Below are positions 1 through 7,920 of a stretch of 64,000 nt of DNA, piece after piece. This DNA is from Streptomyces daqingensis (GTDB lineage Bacteria > Actinomycetota > Actinomycetes > Streptomycetales > Streptomycetaceae). How positions within the stretch are numbered: position 1 is the first letter of the stretch; each line of letters starts with the position of its first letter. The notes under the pieces are model-generated. The model worked only from the letters and a program-made list of their open reading frames with translations, was not told where the DNA came from and did no database searches. The stretch lies in NCBI RefSeq assembly GCF_014645895.1, contig NZ_BMMP01000011.1:186001-250000 (forward strand). The letters run 5' to 3'. Position numbers and translations under genes: made by a program.

Positions 1-393
1 GTGTAGCGCCAGTGGGTGGTGCAGCGCCGCCCGTCCAGCAGGCCGGCCGCGCCGAGTACGAAGGCGCCGGAGCACACGCTGAGCACCCAGGCACCGCGCT
101 CCGCGGCGGCGCGCAAGGCGTTCAGCAGCTCTTCGGAGTACTCCCGCTCCACGTAGCCCTGTCCGGCCGGCACGACGACCAGGTCGGCTTCGGCCAGCCG
201 GCCGAGGCCGTGCTCAGTGCCGATGGTGAACGCCGGGTTGGCGCGGATGGGCGGGGGCTCGGCGGCGACCAGGGCGAAGTCGTAGACCGGGAGCCCCTGA
301 TCGCTGCGGTCCATCCCGAAGACCTCTGCCGCGACTCCCAGTTCGAACGCGTTGACGCCGTGCGTGAGCGCGACCGCGACGTTTTTCAGCACA
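1..393 (-). CDS. GlxA-family regulator, N-terminal part (truncated by window edge)
   Basis: The reverse strand reads 131 codons from a GTG to the left edge with no stop. The protein begins VLKNVAVALTHGVNAFELG and shows the DJ-1/PfpI-like fold of the GlxA branch of AraC regulators: a first strand with the FELG segment, a hydrophobic strand near residue 72 (LVVVPAG), and the nucleophile-elbow motif SVCSGAFVLGAAGLLDG with Cys at about residue 107, followed by RRCTTHW. In this family the amidase-like domain senses a ligand and an AraC-type helix-turn-helix at the C-terminus binds DNA. That half lies outside the window, so it is inferred. The gene diverges from the small ORF at 474. Targets are unknown. 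Confidence 0.8.
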
Positions 394-473
394 CCACGAG
401 TATGGCAGTAATTCGATGTTCGGTGACAGTCCTGCCACTGACCTTCCGGGCGCGGATCGGCCACCGTATTGGC

Positions 474-710
474 ATGAACTCCGCATTCCACACCCTCATC
501 GGGATCGCCCTGCTGACCCTCCTCCTGCTGGCCCCGGTCGCGGGAGCCCTCCGCGAGCGACGCATCGACCGTCAACTGCGCGCAGCCGAACGGCCCTTGG
601 ACCACGGCCGCACCGCGGGGCGCGCGCGGCCGCGCGCCTCACGGAGGGAGAACCGGGCCGCGGCGCACGTCCGGGCGCCGGCGGCGCCGAACTGCACGGC
701 CGGCGCGTGA
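474..710 (+). CDS. Small single-span membrane protein, hypothetical
   Basis: A 78-codon ORF opens with ATG and encodes MNSAFHTLIGIALLTLLLLAP, one clear membrane segment (about residues 5-26), followed by a very basic tail that starts LRERRIDRQLRAAE. This is a common small-protein pattern in streptomycetes: short N-terminus outside, one helix, Arg-rich cytoplasmic tail. It diverges from the GlxA-type gene, about 80 bp away. The second half is Arg/Ala/Pro-rich and could be out-of-frame noise. A frame change or an earlier true stop cannot be ruled out. The function is unknown. Confidence 0.45.
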   Translation: MNSAFHTLIGIALLTLLLLAPVAGALRERRIDRQLRAAERPLDHGRTAGRARPRASRRENRAAAHVRAPAAPNCTAGA

Positions 711-806
711 GAGCACGGGCCGCGGGGCCGGTCCGGCGGTACGAACGAGCCGGGCGGCAGCGGGACCGGGCCGGCAGCAGGATTGCGCCGGGCGCCCGGC
801 CCCACG

Positions 807-1724
807 TCAGGAACCCGGCCGGTCCCCGCGCAGCCGCACCTCGCACTCCCCGTCGTACGACTGGTACGAGGTGATCGTCTCCGGCACCCGGAGCCCCGGG
901 GTCTCCAGGAACAGGGAGCGGACGCGTTCGAAGTCCGCCTCCACGGTTGCCTGGGCCGCCTCGTCCAGCAGGGCCAGCTCGGCCTCGCCGGGCTCCTCGT
1001 CGCCGCGACGGCCGCCGTCGCCGACGCCCCAGGCGTCCCACGGCAGCACCTCGGCCTTGTTGAGCGCGGCGAGGTCCCGTACGACGTTGCCCCGCACCAT
1101 CCACAGCCCCATGAGGCCGAGCGTGCTGACGCCGAAGGTCTTGGGGTCCGCCTCCCCCGTCCGGCAACGGCGCCAGCCCTCCCCCGCGAGCAGGAAGCGG
1201 TCGCGGGGTACGTCCAGGGGGTCGAAGTCGAGCTCGTACGCGGACTCTATGCGGGTGTCCGGCACGAACTGCGGGTCACTGAGGACCCAGCCGCGCTCCG
1301 GGTGCACGTACTCCGTCACCCAGTGGTCGTCGTGGAAGCCGGGCGCGAAGTAGGTGGCGTAGCCGCAGCGGACGCGGGCCGGAGTGCCGGTGTGGCGGAG
1401 CAGCGCGCAGTGCAGGAGCGCGAAGTCGCGGCAGGTGCCCGCGAAACGGTCGAGCGGGCGGCGCGGTGCGGTGAGCGGCGCCTTGTCGAGCTGGGTGACG
1501 ATGTCCAGGATGTCGTCTATGTAGCGGGTCTCGGCCTCGGAGCGGTAGCGCGATTCGGGCAGAGCGCAGCCGAAACGGCCGGCCTCTTCGCGGTGGATGA
1601 GCAAGTGTCGTACTAGCAGGGCGAGTTCGTCGGGGCCGCCGGGCAGCTCCGCGAGCCTGTCCGCCATACCCGGATCGCTGTGGACGCTCTGCGTCGAATA
1701 GAAGTCACGCTCTGCTGGCAGCAT
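807..1724 (-). CDS. Transglutaminase-like domain protein
   Basis: A protein of about 305 residues with a transglutaminase-like (papain-fold) core. The catalytic triad is visible: Cys at about residue 98 in AGTCRDFALLHCALLR, His at about 134 in FHDDHWVTEY, and Asp at about 150 in VLSDPQF. The spacing and context (TPARVRCGY before the His) fit the bacterial transglut_core proteins, which are often proteases or amidases rather than true cross-linking enzymes. There is no signal peptide, so it is probably cytoplasmic. The chosen ATG (MLPAERDFYSTQ) lies where similarity to the family plausibly begins. The frame is open to 1823, so a longer form is possible. It diverges from the hydrolase gene at 1817. 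The substrate is unknown. Confidence 0.8.
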   Translation of the reverse strand: MLPAERDFYSTQSVHSDPGMADRLAELPGGPDELALLVRHLLIHREEAGRFGCALPESRYRSEAETRYIDDILDIVTQLDKAPLTAPRRPLDRFAGTCRDFALLHCALLRHTGTPARVRCGYATYFAPGFHDDHWVTEYVHPERGWVLSDPQFVPDTRIESAYELDFDPLDVPRDRFLLAGEGWRRCRTGEADPKTFGVSTLGLMGLWMVRGNVVRDLAALNKAEVLPWDAWGVGDGGRRGDEEPGEAELALLDEAAQATVEADFERVRSLFLETPGLRVPETITSYQSYDGECEVRLRGDRPGS

Positions 1725-1803
1725 GCGCGACAGCGTGGCGGATTTCTCATCGGATTTCCAGCTGGGAGGAACGTCTGATTCCGCGGCCGCGGCAGATGGT
1801 GCG

Positions 1804-1809
1804 TATGGT
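1804..1809 (+). promoter_or_regulatory. Candidate -10 box for a leaderless transcript
   Basis: TATGGT lies 7 bp before the GTG at 1817, the spacing at which transcription would begin on the start codon itself. No convincing -35 is visible. This site is the reason for preferring GTG 1817 over ATG 1796. Confidence 0.4.
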
Positions 1810-1816
1810 GCCCGGC

Positions 1817-3112
1817 GTGGCACTTACAGGCAAAGCACGCGCAGTCCTCGGAGTCCTCCTGCTGGCCCTCTCATCGGCCTGTTCGGACGGGGCGGGCTCC
1901 GACGACGCCCGCAAGCCCGACACCGACCGAGCGGCGATCCACGTCGACCGCCCGTCCGCTCTCGCCGACGAACGCATACGCGTCCGCGTCAGCGGCCTCG
2001 GGGCGCACGACCGGGTCACCGTCACCGCCGGGGCGCGGGACCAGCGCGGCCAGCCCTGGGGCGCCCGAGGCCAGTTCACCGCGGACGGCGACGGGGAACT
2101 CGACCTCGACGACACGGCACCGGCCCGCGGCCGCCCCTACGCGAAGCCCGACAGCATGGGCCTGATGAAGGAGATGCTGCCGCAGCGCGGGCCGGGCGTG
2201 AAGATGATCGGCAGCGGCGACGCCTTCTCGTACCACCCCCCATCACCCTCCGAACAGCGCTCGTACCAGGTGCGGTTGACGGTGACGAAGGACGGCAGGC
2301 AGCTCGCGGGCCGCACAGTCGAGCGCCGCTGGCTGACGGAGAAGGTCCGGCACCGCAAGCTGACCGTGGCCCGCGACAAGGTCGACGGAGAGATGTACAC
2401 CCCGCCCGCCGGTGAGCGCAGGCGCCCGCCGGTGCTGGTCTTCGGCGGCAGCGAGGGCGGCAACTCCGGCGAGTACGCGGCGGCGCTGCTCGCCGCGCGC
2501 GGCCATCCGGCGCTCTCGCTCTGCTACTTCCGCTGCGGCAAGGGCTCGGGACGGCCCAACGCGATCAACATGATCGAGCTCGGCTACTTCACGCACGCCG
2601 CGGGCGTGCTGGGACGCGAGCCCGGAGCGGACCCGGAGCGGCTGGCCGTGATGGGCAACTCCCGCGGCAGCGAGATCGCCCAGCTCCTCGCGCAGCGCCG
2701 TCCGTCCGTCTTCCGCGACGTCATCGCCTACGCACCGTCCGACAAGGTCAACGGCCCCTATCTGGCCGGGGCTTCGGGGCGTGCCGCGTGGGCCGACCGG
2801 GGACGCCCCGTACCGGCCGGGCCGATCGCGCTGGACCGGGTGCGCGGGAAGGTGCTCGCCGTGGCCGGCGGCAACGACAAGATGTGGGGCGCCGCCGGCG
2901 CCGCCCGCACCATCTCCGGCCAGCGCAACGCCCGCGGCGAGCGCCACGAGCGGGCCACCTACCCCCGCGCGGGGCACCACGTGAACTGGTTCCCCTACGG
3001 GCAGCCCGGCCAGGAGGGCGGCGCGGACGGCAGCATCGTGGCCACCTCGGAAGCGGATCAGGCGGCGCGGCAGGACAGCTGGGCGAAGGTGCTGAAGCTG
3101 CTCGGGCACTGA
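1817..3112 (+). CDS. Acyl-CoA thioesterase/BAAT-type alpha/beta hydrolase, exported
   Basis: A protein of 431 residues. The N-terminus is a signal peptide (ALTGKARAVLGVLLLALSSAC) with a weak lipobox at the Cys, so it is probably a surface lipoprotein. Residues 40-180 form the beta-rich acyl-CoA thioesterase/BAAT N-terminal domain. The second half is an alpha/beta hydrolase with an oxyanion segment VLVFGGSEGG, nucleophile Ser in MGNSRGSE (about 282), acid Asp in GGNDKMWG (about 354) and His in AGHHVNWFP (about 387). The family includes acyl-CoA and bile-acid conjugating enzymes. An exported copy is more likely to act on an acyl ester or peptide-like substrate outside the cell. The start at GTG 1817 fits a leaderless promoter. 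The frame also has ATG at 1796 and 1805. A terminator follows at 3181. Confidence 0.85.
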   Translation: MALTGKARAVLGVLLLALSSACSDGAGSDDARKPDTDRAAIHVDRPSALADERIRVRVSGLGAHDRVTVTAGARDQRGQPWGARGQFTADGDGELDLDDTAPARGRPYAKPDSMGLMKEMLPQRGPGVKMIGSGDAFSYHPPSPSEQRSYQVRLTVTKDGRQLAGRTVERRWLTEKVRHRKLTVARDKVDGEMYTPPAGERRRPPVLVFGGSEGGNSGEYAAALLAARGHPALSLCYFRCGKGSGRPNAINMIELGYFTHAAGVLGREPGADPERLAVMGNSRGSEIAQLLAQRRPSVFRDVIAYAPSDKVNGPYLAGASGRAAWADRGRPVPAGPIALDRVRGKVLAVAGGNDKMWGAAGAARTISGQRNARGERHERATYPRAGHHVNWFPYGQPGQEGGADGSIVATSEADQAARQDSWAKVLKLLGH

Positions 3113-3180
3113 ACCCGCCGCGAGCCCGCCCCTCGCCACCGCCCGTGGACGGGACACGGGCCTCCGCTTCGCCGTGAACG

Positions 3181-3226
3181 GCGAAAGGGGCCCTGGACGC
3201 GGTCTCCCGCGCCAGGGCCCCTTCGC
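3181..3226. terminator. Intrinsic terminator between convergent genes
   Basis: The arms GCGAAAGGGGCCCTGG and CCAGGGCCCCTTCGC pair over 15 bp with one bulged A and a 15-nt loop. It sits between the hydrolase (ends 3112) and rocD (ends 3412) and can serve both strands. Confidence 0.75.
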
Positions 3227-3411
3227 GCTCGTACGGGACGGCTACCGGACCGCGCCGGCCGAACAGGACCGCGCGGAGGGCCGGTTCATGGGCCGGTTCA
3301 TCTCCTGCGGACGACCTGCCGTCTCCCGCCGCCTCTTCCGCGGACGAACTGCCGCCGCCTGCCCGGCAGTCGGGCGGCCCGTCCCCGGACGGCCGGGCCG
3401 CTCCCGCCGGT

Positions 3412-4617
3412 TCAGCCCCCGAGCACGGCCCTGAACTGTTCCAGGCCCCAGTCGAGGTCCTGCTCCGACACCACGAGCGGAGGCGCGATGCGGATCGTCG
3501 AACCGTGCGTGTCCTTCACCAGGACCCCGCGTGCCATCAGCTTCTCCGACAGCTCCCTGCCGGTGCCGTGCGCCGGGTCGACGTCCACGCCGGCCCACAG
3601 GCCGCGCCCCCGCACCTCGCGGACCGCGCCGCCGCCCACGAGCGCGCCGAGCTCGCGGTGCAGGTGCTCGCCCAGCTCCTTCGCGCGCTGCTGGTACTCG
3701 CCGGTGCGCAGCATCGCGACGACCTCCAGCGCCACGGCGCACGCCAGCGGGTTGCCGCCGAAGGTGGAGCCGTGCTCGCCGGGCTTGTAGACGCCCAGCA
3801 CGTCCCGCGAGGAGACCACCGCGGAGACGGGGACGACGCCGCCGCCGAGCGCCTTGCCGAGCACGTACATGTCGGGCAGCACGCCCTCGTGCTCGCAGGC
3901 GAAGGTCGCGCCGGTGCGTCCCAGCCCCGACTGGATCTCGTCGGCGATGAACAGCACGTTCCGCTGCCGCGTCAGCTCGCGCACGCCCGCGAGGTAGCCG
4001 GACGGGGGCACCAGGACGCCCGCCTCGCCCTGGATGGGCTCCAGGAGCACTGCCACGGTGTTGTCGTCGAGAGCGGCCTCCAGCGCGCCGAGGTCGCCGT
4101 AGGGCACGATCTCGAAGCCGGGGGTGTACGGGCCGAAGTCCGCGCGCGCCTCCGCGTCCGTGGAGAAGGAGACGATCGTCGTCGTACGGCCGTGGAAGTT
4201 GTTGTCCGCGACGATGATCTTCGCCTGCCCGTCGGGCACGCCCTTGCTGCGGTACCCCCACTTGCGGGCCGTCTTCACCGCCGTCTCGACGGCCTCGGCC
4301 CCGGTGTTCATGGGCAGCACCATCTCCATGCCGCAGAGCTCGGCGAGCTGCTCGCAGAAGTCGCCGAAGCGGTCGTGGTAGAAGGCGCGGGAGGTGAGGG
4401 TGACGCGGTCGAGCTGCGCCTTCGCGGCGTTGATGAGCCGCTCGTTCCCGTGCCCGAAGTTGAGCGCCGAGTAACCGGCGAGCATGTCGAGGTAGCGGCG
4501 CCCGTCGGCGTCCGTCATCCAGGCGCCTTCGGCCGAAGCGATCACGACAGGCAGGGGGTGGTAATTGTGGGCGCTGCGCGCTTCGGCGGCTGCGATCAGC
4601 CCTTCCGAGGTGGACAT
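3412..4617 (-). CDS. rocD: Ornithine--oxo-acid transaminase
   Basis: A 401-residue class III aminotransferase that moves the delta-amino group of ornithine to 2-oxoglutarate, giving glutamate semialdehyde for proline or glutamate formation. Visible features are the phosphate-binding NTGAEAVETAVK (about 104-115), the PLP ring contact FIADEIQSGLGRTG (Asp about 226) and the Schiff-base Lys in YVLGKALGGGVVP (about 255). ALNFGHGNERL and the LLEPIQGEAGV segment are typical of RocD/OAT rather than of acetylornithine transaminases. The length is normal. ATG 4617 is preceded by GGAGA at a good distance. The frame is open further upstream, but that stretch has no family similarity. It diverges from trpS and is monocistronic. 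Confidence 0.93.
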   Translation of the reverse strand: MSTSEGLIAAAEARSAHNYHPLPVVIASAEGAWMTDADGRRYLDMLAGYSALNFGHGNERLINAAKAQLDRVTLTSRAFYHDRFGDFCEQLAELCGMEMVLPMNTGAEAVETAVKTARKWGYRSKGVPDGQAKIIVADNNFHGRTTTIVSFSTDAEARADFGPYTPGFEIVPYGDLGALEAALDDNTVAVLLEPIQGEAGVLVPPSGYLAGVRELTRQRNVLFIADEIQSGLGRTGATFACEHEGVLPDMYVLGKALGGGVVPVSAVVSSRDVLGVYKPGEHGSTFGGNPLACAVALEVVAMLRTGEYQQRAKELGEHLHRELGALVGGGAVREVRGRGLWAGVDVDPAHGTGRELSEKLMARGVLVKDTHGSTIRIAPPLVVSEQDLDWGLEQFRAVLGG

Positions 4618-4829
4618 CCGGGGTCTCCGTTCGTCTCGTGTGGTCCCGCGACCGCCCGCCGGGGCGCACGTTTTCCGTACGGGCGGCGGGTGTGGCCTCT
4701 TTCTATCGTCCACCCGGCTGCCGACGCAGAAACCTTGCACTTCCGGCAGGGGTCCGGCGGACGGGCGTGACAGGCCGTAAGACCGTACGGGAAGGCCCCA
4801 GCGGCGGGCGACACGGTGCCGGAGGTCAC

Positions 4830-4870
4830 TGCACAACCGTGCACTCCGGGGCTCGCGGACCTGAGACAAT
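4830..4870 (+). promoter_or_regulatory. trpS upstream region: palindrome and leaderless -10
   Basis: TGCAC-N4-GTGCA is a perfect 5-bp inverted repeat at 4830-4843. GACAAT at 4865-4870 lies 6 bp before the trpS ATG, the spacing of a leaderless -10 box. The palindrome would fall at about -47 to -34 and could bind a dimeric regulator. No regulator is identified. Confidence 0.4.
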
Positions 4871-4876
4871 GGGCAC

Positions 4877-5890
4877 ATGGCCAATGACCGTCCGCGTGTG
4901 CTCTCCGGTATCCAGCCGACATCAGGCTCGTTCCACCTCGGCAACTATCTCGGTGCCGTACGCCAGTGGATCGCCCTGCAGGAGAGTCACGACGCGTTCT
5001 ACATGGTCGTCGACCTGCACGCGCTGACCCTCCCGCAGGACCCGGAGGAGCTGAGGGCTAACACCCGCCTCGCGGCGGCGCAGCTCCTGGCCGCGGGGCT
5101 GGACCCGGAGCGCTGCACCCTCTTCGTGCAGAGCCACGTCCCCGAGCACACGCAGCTGAGCTGGCTGATGGAGTGCATGACGGGCTTCGGCGAGGCGTCC
5201 CGCATGACGCAGTTCAAGGACAAGTCCTCGAAGCAGGGCAGTGACCGCACGTCCGTCGGCCTCTTCACCTACCCGATCCTGCAGGTCGCCGACATCCTCC
5301 TCTACCAGGCCCACCAGGTGCCGGTCGGCGAGGACCAGCGGCAGCACATCGAACTCACCCGCAACATCGCCGAGCGGTTCAACGGGCGCTACGGCGCGAC
5401 GTTCACCGTCCCCGAGCCGTACATCCTGCGCGAGACGGGCAAGATCTACGACCTCCAGGACCCGGCGATCAAGATGAGCAAGTCGGCGTCGTCCCCCAAG
5501 GGCATCATCAACCTGCTCGACGAGCCGAAGGCGTCGGCGAAGAAGATCAAGAGCGCCGTCACGGACACCGGCAGCGAGATCCGCTTCGACCAGGAGGAGA
5601 AGCCGGGCGTCAGCAACCTGCTGACGATACTGGCCACGCTCACCGACACCGGAATCGCGGAACTTGAGCAAAGGTACGCGGGCAAGGGTTACGGTGCGCT
5701 GAAGACGGACCTCGCCGAGATCGTCAGCGACTGGGCGGCCCCCTTCCGGTCTCGTACGCAGGCTTACCTGGACGACCCGGAGACGCTGGACTCGCTGCTG
5801 GCGAAGGGCGCGGAGAAGGCACGGGCCGTGGCCGTGGAGACACTCGCCCAGGCCTACGACAAGGTGGGGCTGCTCCCCTCGAAACACTGA
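4877..5890 (+). CDS. trpS: Tryptophanyl-tRNA synthetase
   Basis: A 337-residue class Ic aminoacyl-tRNA synthetase that charges tRNA-Trp. The HIGH-equivalent motif is SGSFHLGNYLG (about 16-26). The Trp pocket and dimer region include FYMVVDLHALT and LLYQAHQVPVGEDQ. The second signature is KMSKSASSPKG at 199-209. Length and layout match bacterial TrpRS. Streptomycetes commonly carry a housekeeping enzyme and an inducible indolmycin-resistant one. The position next to rocD and the D,D-carboxypeptidase matches, from memory, the housekeeping locus (SCO4839). ATG 4877 has no Shine-Dalgarno but has a well-placed -10, so it is probably leaderless. The next gene follows after 68 bp on the same strand. 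Confidence 0.95.
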   Translation: MANDRPRVLSGIQPTSGSFHLGNYLGAVRQWIALQESHDAFYMVVDLHALTLPQDPEELRANTRLAAAQLLAAGLDPERCTLFVQSHVPEHTQLSWLMECMTGFGEASRMTQFKDKSSKQGSDRTSVGLFTYPILQVADILLYQAHQVPVGEDQRQHIELTRNIAERFNGRYGATFTVPEPYILRETGKIYDLQDPAIKMSKSASSPKGIINLLDEPKASAKKIKSAVTDTGSEIRFDQEEKPGVSNLLTILATLTDTGIAELEQRYAGKGYGALKTDLAEIVSDWAAPFRSRTQAYLDDPETLDSLLAKGAEKARAVAVETLAQAYDKVGLLPSKH

Positions 5891-5958
5891 CGGCACTCAC
5901 GGCGTCCGCCCCGGCAGACCGGCACCGAACGGCAGAGAAGCGCAGAAGGGAGAACAAG

Positions 5959-6582
5959 GTGGGGACCGTCACGCTCGGCGTATCCATCGCCGTCCCCGAA
6001 CCGCACGGCAGCCTGCTCCAGCAGCGGCGTGCGAGCTTCGGCGACCCGGCGGCCCACGGCATCCCCACCCACATCACCCTGCTGCCGCCGACGGAGGCCG
6101 ACCCGGCCGACCGCCCCGAGATCGAGGCGCACCTCGCCCGGGTCGCCGCCGCGGGGCGCCCGTTCGAGCTGCGGCTCTCGGGCACCGACACCTTCCGTCC
6201 GCTCTCCCCCGTCGTCTTCGTGCAGCTCGTGGAGGGCGCCTCGGCCTGCTCCTGGCTACAGGAGCGGGTCCGGGCTCCCGAGGGGCCGGTGGCGCGGGAG
6301 CTGGCGTTCCCGTACCACCCGCACGTCACGGTCGCGCACGGCATCTCCGAGGAGTCGATGGACCGGGCGCAGGAGGAGCTGGCCGAGTTCGAGGCGTCGT
6401 GGACGGCCACGGGCTTCGCCCTCTACGAGCAGGGCGCCGACCTGGTCTGGCGGCTCCAGCGGAAGTTCACGTTCGGCGACAGCGACGACTCGGGCGCCGC
6501 GTTCTCCGCAGTGCCCCGGCAGGTGCCGCAGCCGCTGCCCGCCTGCGGCGGCGAAGCCGGATCCTTCGCCCCGCTCTCCTGA
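5959..6582 (+). CDS. 2'-5' RNA ligase-family (2H phosphoesterase) protein
   Basis: A 207-residue protein with the two H-x-T motifs that define the 2H phosphoesterase superfamily: THITLLPPTEAD (His about 38) and PHVTVAHGI (His about 122). Bacterial members such as ThpR hydrolyse cyclic phosphodiesters or join 2'-5' RNA ends. The cellular substrate in actinomycetes is not established. The C-terminal 35 residues after KFTFGDSDD are low-complexity. The GTG start follows a strong AGAAGGGAG ribosome site. It sits downstream of trpS and 96 bp ahead of the YihY gene, so the three may be cotranscribed. Confidence 0.85.
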   Translation: MGTVTLGVSIAVPEPHGSLLQQRRASFGDPAAHGIPTHITLLPPTEADPADRPEIEAHLARVAAAGRPFELRLSGTDTFRPLSPVVFVQLVEGASACSWLQERVRAPEGPVARELAFPYHPHVTVAHGISEESMDRAQEELAEFEASWTATGFALYEQGADLVWRLQRKFTFGDSDDSGAAFSAVPRQVPQPLPACGGEAGSFAPLS

Positions 6583-6678
6583 CGCCACCGCACGCCCTCC
6601 CGGGCCCCTGCCCGGGGCCGGCGCGCTCCCGTCGCGGGACTCCCGGATGAGTGCCCGCGCAGGGGGTAACCGCTGAGC

Positions 6679-7920
6679 GTGGAATGGCTCAGGAAGCTGC
6701 CGGTCATCGGCCCCGCGGTCACATGGTTCCTCGGTACGCGGCTGTGGCGCGTCTACCGGCACCTCGACGAGCGCAAGTGGGACCGGCTCGCGGCGTCCGT
6801 CACCTTCACCAGCTTCATCTCGCTCTTCCCGATGCTCGCCGTCTTCGCCGCCGTCGGCGCCTCGCTGCTGTCGCCGGAGCGCATGCGCACCGTCCAGCAC
6901 ACCATCAGCCGCCAGGTGCCCGGCATCTCCAAGCAGCTCGACCTCCAGTCGTTCGCCGACAACGCGGGCACGATCGGCCTGATCGCGGGACTGGCGCTGA
7001 TCGTCACGGGCGTCAACTGGGTGGGGACGCTGCGCGAGAGCCTGCGCTCCGTGTGGGACCTGGAGGAGGACCCCGGGAACCCGGTGCTGCTGAAGCTGAA
7101 GGACTTCGGTGCGCTGGCCGGGCTGGGAGCGGTCGGGCTCGTCTCGCTGGGCGGCTCGGCGTTCGCGGTCAGCGCCGTCAGCTGGGTCGCGGGCCAGCTC
7201 GGCCTCCGCGAGGGCGGGCTCGGCTCGGTGCTGCTCAGCGCGGCCGGGTACGGAGCCGCCGTCGCCGCCGACTTCGCGCTCCTGTGGTACGTGCTGACGG
7301 TCCTGCCGGGCGTCCGCCCACCGCGGCGCCCGACGCTGCTCGCCTGCGCGATGGGCGCCGTGGGCTTCGAGCTGCTGAAGCTGCTGTTGGGCGGATATCT
7401 GCAGTCCGTCGCCACCAAGAGCGTCTACGGGGCGTTCGGTACGCCCATCGCGCTGCTGCTGTGGATCAGCTTCATGACGAAGCTGATGCTCTTCTGCGCC
7501 TCGTGGACGGCCACGGAACGCACTCTCAAGCCGATCGAGCGGATCGACGCGCTGGGCAGCGGGGCGCCCGAGCCGCCCGAGACGGAACGTGCCGCTCCCA
7601 CGCCGGGGAGCGGCACCGACGAGCCCGAGGGGACGGACGGGACCGAGGGGACGGACGGGGCGACCGCGAAGGACGGAAGGCCGGTCAGTCGGACTTCTGA
7701 GCAGTCACCCGGTCCTCCTCCGGGTCCTCACCGCGAGCGGGCTTCGGGCTCTCGGACTCGCCGGCTGCGGGACCGGAGCGGGAAGGGGAGGCGCCGGAGG
7801 TTCCGTCTTCCGTCCCCTGGGCGAAGGGAAGACGGCGCAGCCGCGTCAGATCGGGCATCGGCCAACGGCGGTGAACCGCGTAGGCCAGACCCGCCACCAG
7901 GACGAGACACGCGCCGGTGA
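6679..7920 (+). CDS. YihY/virulence factor BrkB-family membrane protein
   Basis: A 413-residue protein. The first 290 residues carry about six membrane spans with the family hallmarks: TFTSFISLFPMLAVFAAVG near residue 40, GTIGLIAGLALIVTGVNWVG near 98, and the final span IALLLWISFMTKLMLFCAS. The family was once annotated as ribonuclease BN but is an integral membrane protein of uncertain function. The remaining 120 residues are hydrophilic, first Glu/Thr/Gly-rich with GTDGTEGTDG repeats, then Arg-rich. The frame stays open until 7920, so it overlaps the end of the convergent carboxypeptidase by 236 bp. The GTG start lies 11 bp after AGGGGGT. Confidence 0.85.
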   Translation: MEWLRKLPVIGPAVTWFLGTRLWRVYRHLDERKWDRLAASVTFTSFISLFPMLAVFAAVGASLLSPERMRTVQHTISRQVPGISKQLDLQSFADNAGTIGLIAGLALIVTGVNWVGTLRESLRSVWDLEEDPGNPVLLKLKDFGALAGLGAVGLVSLGGSAFAVSAVSWVAGQLGLREGGLGSVLLSAAGYGAAVAADFALLWYVLTVLPGVRPPRRPTLLACAMGAVGFELLKLLLGGYLQSVATKSVYGAFGTPIALLLWISFMTKLMLFCASWTATERTLKPIERIDALGSGAPEPPETERAAPTPGSGTDEPEGTDGTEGTDGATAKDGRPVSRTSEQSPGPPPGPHRERASGSRTRRLRDRSGKGRRRRFRLPSPGRREDGAAASDRASANGGEPRRPDPPPGRDTRR

